Shown piece after piece: positions 1-5,763 of a DNA stretch of 11,275 nt. Where the stretch lies: contig CAYMYI010000124.1 in NCBI GenBank assembly GCA_964394585.1, positions 1 to 11,275 of the forward strand, given 5' to 3'. Within the stretch, counting starts at the first letter, position 1. Every line of letters starts with the position of its first letter. This stretch comes from CAYUJH01 sp964394585. GTDB taxonomy: Bacteria > Bacteroidota > Bacteroidia > Cytophagales > Flammeovirgaceae. Made by a program: the position numbers and the translations under genes. The notes beneath the pieces were generated by a model, which saw only the letters and a list, made by a program, of their open reading frames with translations, did not search any database and had not been told where the DNA came from.

Positions 1-12
1 TTTTATAATTAT

Positions 13-42
13 GCCTTTCCTATTATCAGGAAAGGCTTTTTT
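13..42 (+). terminator. Rho-independent terminator of an upstream gene
   Basis: A perfect 9-bp stem (GCCTTTCCT at 13-21 with AGGAAAGGC at 28-36) encloses a 6-nt loop and is followed by six Ts. The T-run lies only on the right side, so it ends transcription coming from the left on the plus strand. The gene it serves lies before the window. Confidence 0.85.
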
Positions 43-172
43 AGTTTAATAGATTTAAAAGAATTATTACTTCTTTTTAGATACCTAATTATCAATATTT
101 TATCTCCTCCTAAGTATCTAAGATAAAAATCACTGATATTTCGAATAGAAATGCTAATAAAGTATTAACTTA
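43..172. other. AT-rich intergenic stretch with a weak inverted repeat
   Basis: I see no gene between the upstream terminator and the HU promoter. The stretch is very AT-rich. It holds an 8-bp inverted repeat, TTAGATAC at 77-84 and GTATCTAA at 114-121, with a 29-nt spacer; the right arm also takes part in the small palindrome TATCTAAGATA. This could be an operator or chance in AT-rich DNA. Confidence 0.35.
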
Positions 173-204
173 TTTGCTATTCATATATACGAAAGCTAAA
201 TTTG
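173..204 (+). promoter_or_regulatory. Bacteroidota-type promoter for the HU gene
   Basis: TTTG at 173-176 is followed after 20 nt by TAAATTTG at 197-204, a full match to the Bacteroidota -33 TTTG and -7 TAnnTTTG boxes recognised by the primary sigma factor of that phylum. Transcription would start near 210-212, giving a leader of about 55 nt before the GTG start at 267. Inferred from sequence alone. Confidence 0.65.
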
Positions 205-266
205 CACACTTTTCAAGTAGTTGATTATTAGAATCTTACAGATTAAAAAACTTAAATTAAAATAAA

Positions 267-569
267 GTGACGAAAGCAGAAGTAATAGCCGAAATAACAC
301 ATCAAACAGGGATTGATAAGGGAGACGTAGCAGCAACTGTAGAAGCCTTTTTCAAAGTTGTAAAGACAAAAATGTCGGAGGGAGAAAATATATACGTAAG
401 AGGTTTTGGTAGCTTTGTAAATAAGAAGCGTGCAAGCAAAATCGGTCGTGATATTTCAAAAAATACCGCTATCAGAATAGAAGAACACTATATCCCTAGC
501 TTTAAGCCATCTAAATCATTTGTTGAGAAAATTAAATCGAGCGAAAAAGTGAAACTGGCAAATCAATAA
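267..569 (+). CDS. HU/IHF-family DNA-binding protein
   Basis: A 100-residue nucleoid protein of the HU/IHF fold, expected to act as a dimer that binds and bends DNA. The helical N-terminal half covers residues 3-40. The signature RGFGSF is at 45-50, and the beta-arm with the IPSFKPSK segment is at about 60-83. The start is GTG; no ATG lies upstream in frame, and MTKAEVIAEI matches the family's usual N-terminus. The arm tip reads GRDISKN where classical HU has GRNPxTG, so the intercalating proline is missing. This variant is, to my knowledge, usual in one Bacteroidota HU subfamily. The gene is first in a probable operon, 14 nt before the TPR gene. Family assignment is firm; which paralogue (hupA, hupB or an IHF-like protein) cannot be told. 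Confidence 0.93.
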   Translation: MTKAEVIAEITHQTGIDKGDVAATVEAFFKVVKTKMSEGENIYVRGFGSFVNKKRASKIGRDISKNTAIRIEEHYIPSFKPSKSFVEKIKSSEKVKLANQ

Positions 570-583
570 GACTCGATGTTTGG

Positions 584-1390
584 ATGAATAAAGCACAATT
601 CATATTAATATTTGTAAGTATAGTAGCTATAACGGGCTTGTTTTTTTTGCCAAAGGTTGTAGTAAGTGATGAATCATCAACTCTAAGTAGTACTATTATT
701 GATTCTGTTCATACTGACTCCCAAGTGGACAATATTCAAATTAAGTCAGATTATACCTTTGATCACAAACTTGTTTTATTTGCTTCATCTTCAGATTTTT
801 CTGATAGTTTAACGCTTACTGCTAATATTATTAGCGATTTTCAAAGTCTTCAGTATTATGACAGCGCAGCTTTTTTTTCTTCGTGGATGGCAGATACTGT
901 TGGATTGTTGCCCTACTTACTTTTAGCAGGTGAAAGTTATTATGAAGCATTTACCTATGCAGTTTCTCCTGAGCGGATTCAGCTATTTGCAGAGGGTACT
1001 CGAAAATACTATGAAAAAGCTTTGTCTATCGAAGCAGATTTGCCTGTCGCCAAAGTACATATCGGAATGACTATGGTTAATTCTGATAATCCTATGCAAG
1101 GCATTCTAATGATAAGAAGTGTACTGGAAGAATACCCGGAGAATGAACAGGCTTTATTTAGTTTAGGTGTTTTATCTATGCAGTCAGGGCAGTTTGCTAA
1201 AGCATTAGAAAGATTTTCTACTTTAGAAGAAATTGGGAAAGGAACAGTCCAAACAGCATTTTATCGTGGAATTTGTTTAAACGAGCTTGGAGAGAAGAAT
1301 AAAGCCATGCAAGTATTAAAAGATGCCTTGCATCAGGCCGAGGACGAAAGTGTTAAGAGCACAATACAAAAGTATATTGATGAATTATAA
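584..1390 (+). CDS. Membrane-anchored tetratricopeptide-repeat protein
   Basis: A 268-residue protein with an N-terminal hydrophobic segment (about residues 5-23, after MNKAQ) that reads as an uncleaved anchor or signal peptide, placing the rest in the periplasm. Residues 24-100 are polar, Ser/Asp-rich and match nothing I recognise. From about residue 115 the sequence is helical and TPR-like. The clearest repeats are near 155-186, 188-220 (EQALFSLGVL, then FAKALERF) and 222-255 (AFYRGICLNELGE, then KAMQVLKDAL). TPR arrays bind partner proteins; no partner or enzymatic role can be read here. The start ATG at 584 follows the HU stop by 14 nt, so the two are probably cotranscribed, and the basic small-protein gene follows after 42 nt. 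An earlier ATG at 576 closes after two more codons and is excluded. Confidence 0.85.
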   Translation: MNKAQFILIFVSIVAITGLFFLPKVVVSDESSTLSSTIIDSVHTDSQVDNIQIKSDYTFDHKLVLFASSSDFSDSLTLTANIISDFQSLQYYDSAAFFSSWMADTVGLLPYLLLAGESYYEAFTYAVSPERIQLFAEGTRKYYEKALSIEADLPVAKVHIGMTMVNSDNPMQGILMIRSVLEEYPENEQALFSLGVLSMQSGQFAKALERFSTLEEIGKGTVQTAFYRGICLNELGEKNKAMQVLKDALHQAEDESVKSTIQKYIDEL

Positions 1391-1432
1391 CCAACAGATT
1401 TAAATAATTATTAACCCATAAATTTTAATACT

Positions 1433-1525
1433 ATGCCTTGTGGAAAAAAAAGGAAGAGACATAAGATTGCGACCCATAAAAGAAAAAAGAGACTGAGAAA
1501 AAATCGTCATAAAAAGAAGAGCTAG
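1433..1525 (+). CDS. 30-residue basic COX24/AURKAIP1-like protein, probable ribosomal protein
   Basis: An ATG-to-TAG frame of 30 codons encodes a peptide that begins MPCGKKRKRHKIATHKRKKR and ends RHKKKS. More than half of its residues are Lys, Arg or His. I recognise it as the Bacteroidota version of the short COX24/AURKAIP1 C-terminal domain (first three residues typically MPS or similar, then GKKRKRHK). Mitochondrial mS38 (AURKAIP1) and the actinobacterial small-subunit protein bS22 belong to the same domain family, so binding to rRNA in the small subunit is the best inference; it has not been shown for this protein. The gene sits 42 nt after the TPR gene and before a terminator, upstream of the RNase G gene. 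It is short enough to be missed by most gene callers. Confidence 0.85.
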   Translation: MPCGKKRKRHKIATHKRKKRLRKNRHKKKS

Positions 1526-1539
1526 TCAAGAGGCTTTAT

Positions 1540-1580
1540 TGTGAGTTTTTCATCTGTTTTATGCTAAATTAAAACTCACA
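1540..1580 (+). repeat. Inverted repeat downstream of the small basic gene
   Basis: Perfect 10-bp arms, TGTGAGTTTT at 1540-1549 and AAAACTCACA at 1571-1580, are separated by 21 nt. It lies 14 nt after the stop codon of the small gene and before the terminator at 1595-1636. It may fold in the mRNA as a 3' stabilising or processing structure, or be an operator for the downstream gene. No T-run follows it, so it is not a simple terminator. Confidence 0.5.
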
Positions 1581-1594
1581 AATGCCGTATCAAT

Positions 1595-1636
1595 AGGTTT
1601 GATAGTATTGGGTACTATCAAGCCTTCTGTTGTTTT
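1595..1636 (+). terminator. Strong hairpin terminator between the small gene and rng
   Basis: A stem of about 13 bp (1595-1607 with 1613-1625, one G-U pair) closes a 5-nt TTGGG loop. The core arms are TTGATAGTA and TACTATCAA. A T-rich tract, TTCTGTTGTTTT, follows. It would end the HU-TPR-small protein transcript, so the RNase gene probably has its own promoter or depends on read-through. The tail is T-rich but not pure T. Confidence 0.7.
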
Positions 1637-1705
1637 AAGTAAACCTTTAAAATGCAGGGATATTTCCCATGTATTTCTTTTAATTCACTTTAAACATATG
1701 TCAAA

Positions 1706-3262
1706 TTGAGTAAAGAATTAATCATAGATTCGACTCAAAATGGCGGACGTATAGCTCTTTTGCATGATAAGAAATTAGTAGAGTTACATTATGATAATGG
1801 CGAGAACAGTTATTCTGTAGGAGATATTTATTTAGGAACGATTCGCAAGCTAGTCCCTGGATTAAATGCAGCGTTTGTAGATATAGGATATGATAAGGAT
1901 GCATTTCTCCACTATTTGGATTTAGGACCTAGGGTTAAGTCTCTGCTTAAATTTATTCGGCAAAATAATGGACGTAAGGATGTTCATATGCGCTTAAATA
2001 AGTTTAAGATGGAGGCTGAAATAGATAAGCTAGGGAAAATCACAGAAGTGTTTAAGCCTAATCAGCGCATTTTAGTGCAAATTGTAAAAGAGCCAATTTC
2101 AACAAAAGGGCCTCGTTTGTCATGTGAGTTATCTATAGCAGGAAGGTATCTTGTTTTAGTGCCTTTCTCGAACGCTATCAATATTTCAAAGAAAATTTCT
2201 GATCAAACAGAACGTAAAAGGCTGTCGAGGTTAATTTCCTCTATTAAGCCTGAGAATTTTGGGGTTATTATTCGTACAGTAGCAGAGGGTAAAGATGTGG
2301 CAGAGCTAGATAAAGATTTGCAAGGCTTACTTGAAAAGTGGTCAGCAAGTGTGAAGGCTTTAGGTAGTGCTAAACCTCGGCAAAAGGTATTAGGAGAGCT
2401 AAGCAAAGCTAACTCCATGTTGCGCGATATCTTGAACGAAACGTTTGATAGCATTACAGTCGATGACTTTAAGACCTACGAAGAGATTAGAGAATATATT
2501 CGTACGATTGCACCTAATAGGGAGCGTATTGTAAAACACTACAGTGGGAAGATAAAAATTTTCGAAAATTTTGGTATTGAAAAACAACTGAAAGCTCTTT
2601 TTGGGCAAACTGTGAGTTTACAAAATGGGGGCTATCTTGTAATTGAGCACACAGAGGCAATGCATGTTATAGATGTAAACAGTGGGAATAAATCGAATGC
2701 TGAGGCGGATCAAGAAAGTAACGCATTACATGTAAACCTACAAGCAGCCGCTGAAATAGCTCGACAATTACGCTTGAGGGATATGGGAGGAATTATTGTG
2801 ATAGATTTCATCGATATGAAAAAAACGGAGAATAAGCGTAAAGTATATGATTTCATGAAAGAAGAAATGAAGTCGGATCGTTCAAAATACACTATTTTAC
2901 CTCTGAGTAAATTTGGATTGATGCAAATTACTCGACAACGCGTAAGACCGGAAGTAAATATCGTAACCAAAGAAAAATGCCCAACTTGTAGTGGTACAGG
3001 TAAAGTAGGTGCAACTATCACAATTTCAGATGATATAGAGCAACGTCTTCAGTTTATTTTGGAAAAACAAAATGAAAAAAAGGTGAGCTTGTTAGTACAT
3101 CCTTATTTATTCGCTCATTTCACAAAGGGTGTGCTTTCAAAGCAAATAAAATGGTTGATGAGATATCATAAATGGGTACCTATAATCCAAGATTCTTCCC
3201 TAGCGATTACCGAGTATAAATTTATGAATGAGCGTGAAGAAATTATAGAAATGATACCCTAA
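1706..3262 (+). CDS. rng: Ribonuclease G/E family endoribonuclease
   Basis: A 518-residue endoribonuclease of the RNase E/G family, which cuts single-stranded RNA in rRNA maturation and mRNA decay. The length equals the catalytic part of RNase E and is usual for RNase G; there is no long degradosome tail. The S1-like RNA-binding domain spans about residues 35-130. The segment KGPRLSCELSIAGRYLV is at 134-150. The metal-binding catalytic aspartates are D323 (VIDVNSG, with N325) and D367 (IVIDFIDM), 44 apart, against 43 in E. coli RNase E (D303, D346). The zinc-link CPTC is at 425-428. The start is TTG: the frame has a stop at 1691 and no ATG before MSKELIIDS, which is where family members begin. 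No signal peptide, so cytoplasmic. It converges on the SPOR lipoprotein gene. RNase G is preferred over RNase E on length; functional equivalence is inferred. Confidence 0.93.
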   Translation: MSKELIIDSTQNGGRIALLHDKKLVELHYDNGENSYSVGDIYLGTIRKLVPGLNAAFVDIGYDKDAFLHYLDLGPRVKSLLKFIRQNNGRKDVHMRLNKFKMEAEIDKLGKITEVFKPNQRILVQIVKEPISTKGPRLSCELSIAGRYLVLVPFSNAINISKKISDQTERKRLSRLISSIKPENFGVIIRTVAEGKDVAELDKDLQGLLEKWSASVKALGSAKPRQKVLGELSKANSMLRDILNETFDSITVDDFKTYEEIREYIRTIAPNRERIVKHYSGKIKIFENFGIEKQLKALFGQTVSLQNGGYLVIEHTEAMHVIDVNSGNKSNAEADQESNALHVNLQAAAEIARQLRLRDMGGIIVIDFIDMKKTENKRKVYDFMKEEMKSDRSKYTILPLSKFGLMQITRQRVRPEVNIVTKEKCPTCSGTGKVGATITISDDIEQRLQFILEKQNEKKVSLLVHPYLFAHFTKGVLSKQIKWLMRYHKWVPIIQDSSLAITEYKFMNEREEIIEMIP

Positions 3263-3283
3263 GTTTCCTATTCAGAAAATTTT

Positions 3284-3323
3284 AAAAGACACCGATGAAA
3301 CTAGTTTTTATCGGTGTCTTTTT
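3284..3323 (+). terminator. Terminator of rng overlapping the end of the convergent gene
   Basis: A perfect 13-bp inverted repeat (AAAAGACACCGAT at 3284-3296 with ATCGGTGTCTTTT at 3310-3322) has a 13-nt loop that can itself pair further, with a T-run on the plus-strand side. It starts 21 nt after the rng stop. The right arm and loop contain the last codons and TAG of the minus-strand SPOR gene. On the minus strand the tail is only four Ts, so termination there is probably weaker. Confidence 0.85.
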
Positions 3324-3858
3324 CTTCTTGGGTTTCATGTATATAGAGCTTGATATCATCACGAATAATGATAGAGTAAGGGTATTCTGTTTTCAAGGTT
3401 GCATGAACTTCGTAGGCACGAATTCTATTGGTATAATCTCCTATTTTGACTTTGAAATTAGGCTGTTCGTAATGAAGATATATTGGATCTTTTATTTTTA
3501 GCTCTTCTTCTAGGTATTTAATAATTTCTAGCGCATTTTCTCTACTACTGGCAGAATAAACTTGTATGCGATAGCCGGGGAATGACTCAATAATTGTATT
3601 GGCAAGAGCTATTTGCTGCACTGTAGCTTGTATGGAATCATTTACACTATAACTACTTTCCAAAGATGACCATGATAGCATTGTAGTAGAGGATGAATCT
3701 ATATCAGATGAGGCTATATTATTTGCCGGATTGATTGCAATTCTGTAATTGCTCATATCATCCGTAAAAGTAGTTTTGCCTGTAGGTTTACTCGATTTAC
3801 ACCCAATTAGTTGGGAGCCGATCAACATCGTGATTAGTATTGTAAGAGTGCGTCGCAT
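3301..3858 (-). CDS. SPOR-domain lipoprotein
   Basis: A 185-residue predicted lipoprotein. A short basic N-terminus (MRR) and a hydrophobic segment lead to a lipobox ending LIGC with Cys20, the expected acylation site after signal peptidase II cleavage. Lys21 is not an inner-membrane retention Asp, which favours the outer membrane. Residues 21-90 are Ser/Asn-rich and probably a flexible linker. Residues 95-170 form a SPOR domain: GYRIQVYSASSRENAL opens it, FKVKIGDYTNRIRAYE is the central beta-strand and turn, and YSIIIRDDIKLY closes it. SPOR domains bind glycan strands of peptidoglycan stripped of stem peptides, often at division sites. The protein therefore probably links the outer membrane to the cell wall. 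It is 148 bp downstream of secA on the same strand, with its own candidate promoter. The exact cellular role is unknown. Confidence 0.88.
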   Translation of the reverse strand: MRRTLTILITMLIGSQLIGCKSSKPTGKTTFTDDMSNYRIAINPANNIASSDIDSSSTTMLSWSSLESSYSVNDSIQATVQQIALANTIIESFPGYRIQVYSASSRENALEIIKYLEEELKIKDPIYLHYEQPNFKVKIGDYTNRIRAYEVHATLKTEYPYSIIIRDDIKLYIHETQEEKDTDKN

Positions 3859-3925
3859 AGAATCATCTTAAAGATAAATTACAATATAGCTCTGAACTGT
3901 TTTACGAGAAAATGTACCTGAGAGG

Positions 3926-3933
3926 CAAATTTA
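3926..3933 (-). promoter_or_regulatory. Candidate -7 box for the SPOR lipoprotein gene
   Basis: On the minus strand this reads TAAATTTG, identical to the -7 box of the HU promoter, 68 nt before the lipoprotein ATG. The nearest TTTG upstream (3947-3950) is only 13 nt away, too close for the usual 19-21, so the -33 box is poor. The site suggests the gene is not solely dependent on transcription from secA. Confidence 0.4.
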
Positions 3934-4006
3934 CTTTGTAAGGTAACAAAGAATGTATCGAATCTGCCTACTCAGGAGGGTTTTCTTATAGACTGTTGGG
4001 TAAAGC

Positions 4007-5667
4007 CTAATCGATTAAAACGCACCGATTGCTCGCTACATCTTGCTCTACAGTCTTAAACTTCACGTTTTCTTTTACTGTTCCATCGGAATAGCGTACA
4101 GTGACTCTATCGTTTCGGTTGGGTAGTTTTTGCTTGCGGATAGGTTTGGTAACTTCGATGTCTGTTTGGGTGTTTTCTGCTCCTTCAGTTGAAGGCGCAC
4201 CACTACTGGCTAAGCTCGATTGTGCTTCGGCTTTTTGCGCCTTTACCTTGGAAGAGGGCCGCCGTGGTTTACGTGCTTCTTGCACCTCGTTAGGGTTTTG
4301 GATAGGGAGCGATGCTTTTGCTAAGAACGTAATGGTGGAATGGTTGACCGATTCCACAAAAGATTTGAATAAATTAAAAGCTTCAAATTTATAGATAAGC
4401 AAAGGGTCTTTTTGCTCGAAGCGAGCATTTTGTACTTGTTCTTTCAGCTCGTCCATTTCCCGTAAGTGTTCTTTCCATTCTTGATCGATGATTGCCAAGG
4501 TAATGGCTTGTTGCATGGTATCAATTAATGATTTGCCTTCGCTGTGTACAGCACGTTCTAAATTCTCAACCACTTGTAGCTGATGGGTTCCATTGGTAAA
4601 AGGGATTACAATTTCTCGTACAGTAGCACCCTTATTTTCGTATACACTTTTAATAACGTGGAAGGTTTTTTCTACAATGAGATTATTTTTCTGGCGGTAC
4701 TTCTCAATGGCTTCTTCGTAGAGTGATTGCGTGAGTTGTGAAGGATTATTTTTTTGGAAGGATTCGATGTCGATTTCAGTGCCAAAGCCAAATGTTTGTA
4801 AGACTTCAAGCTTGAAGCCTTCGTAATTCCCTTGATGTAGGTTGACAATATTTTCCGCTACATCAAAGAAGGCTGTCATGATATCGAGCTGAAGCCGTTC
4901 TCCGTAGAGTGCATTGCGGCGACGGCGATAAATCACCTCGCGTTGTGAGTTCATTACGTCGTCGTACTCGAGGAGCCGTTTACGACTCGCAAAGTTATTT
5001 TCTTCCACTTTCTTTTGCGCCCGTTCGATAGATTTAGTAATCATAGACGCTTGAATTACCTCTCCTTCTTCTAACCCAAGGCGATCCATTACTTTTGCGA
5101 TACGATCTGAACCGAAGAGTCGCATTAGATTATCTTCTAAGCTTACAAAGAACTGAGAGGAACCCGGATCGCCTTGTCGGCCTGCACGACCACGAAGTTG
5201 GCGGTCAACTCGGCGCGATTCATGGCGTTCTGTACCAATGATAGCTAGCCCGCCGGCAGCTTTCGACTCCGGTGTTAACTTAATATCGGTACCTCGCCCT
5301 GCCATGTTGGTGGCAATAGTAACCGTTTTTGGTAAGCCAGCATTGGCTACGATTTCCGCTTCGCGAGCATGTTGTTTCGCATTGAGAACCTGATGCTCGA
5401 TGCCTTGGCGTTTCAGATAGCGGCTTAATAACTCAGAATATTCAACAGAGGTGGTGCCTACTAAAACGGGTCTATTTTGGCTAACCATCTCTTGAATTTC
5501 TTGAACTACGGCATTAAACTTCTCGCGGATGGTTTTGTATACTTTATCTTCTCGGTCATCGCGAACTATCGGGCGATTGGTAGGAATTACCACTACGTCG
5601 AGTTTATAAATTTCCCAGAACTCACGCGCTTCTGTTTCGGCGGTGCCGGTCATTCCGGAGAGTTTAT
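4007..5667 (-). CDS. secA: Preprotein translocase SecA, C-terminal part
   Basis: This is the C-terminal half of the SecA motor ATPase, which pushes unfolded preproteins through SecYEG at the inner membrane. It begins inside KLSGMTGTAETEAREFW and runs to a TAG stop. Numbered in the rejoined 1122-residue protein, the second nucleotide-binding domain carries ATNMAGRGTD at 688-697 and QLRGRAGRQGDPG at 726-738, the helicase motif V- and VI-like segments with the arginine fingers. The helical scaffold and wing domains follow (ERAQKKVEENNFASRKRLLE). The tail is Ala/Ser/Pro-rich and then RNDRVTVRYSDGTVKENVKF, ending CVLID. The Cys-rich zinc motif that ends many SecAs and binds SecB is absent. The N-terminal half lies across the N-gap; the break looks like an assembly artefact. 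No other reading of this family is plausible. Confidence 0.93.
5640..5667. repeat. 28-bp direct repeat flanking the gap, left copy
   Basis: Identical over 28 bp to 5764-5791, 124 bp away in the same orientation. Both encode the SecA segment around HKLSGMTGTA. Removing 5668-5791 joins the two halves of secA in frame, which indicates that the two copies represent one locus duplicated at a scaffold join. Confidence 0.9.
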
Positions 5668-5677
5668 NNNNNNNNNN
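5668..5677. other. Assembly gap of ten Ns
   Basis: Exactly ten Ns, a typical placeholder for a scaffold join of unknown or near-zero length. The true size is not known from the sequence, so reading frames across it are not meaningful. Confidence 0.99.
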
Positions 5678-5763
5678 TGGATTTGTCAGGGACCTGTTTT
5701 TGTATCGCAATGATGAGGACCTCGATATTGTAGATCTTGAAGAACTCCGGGGCCTCCGTGACC
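5678..5763. other. 86-nt divergent stretch at the contig edge, probably not native
   Basis: Read on the minus strand after GMTGTA this stretch gives VTEAPEFFKIYNIEVLII, a recognisable but divergent version of the ETEAREFWEIYKLDVVVI found across the gap. It then gives AIQKQVPDKS, which does not resemble the expected PTNRP segment. Its codons end in G or C more often than in the rest of secA, and it is about half G+C (42 of 86). It probably comes from a related strain or another secA at a branching point of the assembly. Confidence 0.65.

Noticed and set aside
1722..3021. Minus-strand open frames inside rng
   Set aside because: Shadows of the conserved RNase G coding sequence.
3295..3501. Plus-strand frame of 68 codons after rng with hydrophobic, Phe-rich translation
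   Set aside because: It lies antisense to the SPOR lipoprotein gene and begins inside the terminator; the hydrophobic look comes from reading Lys/Glu codons on the other strand.
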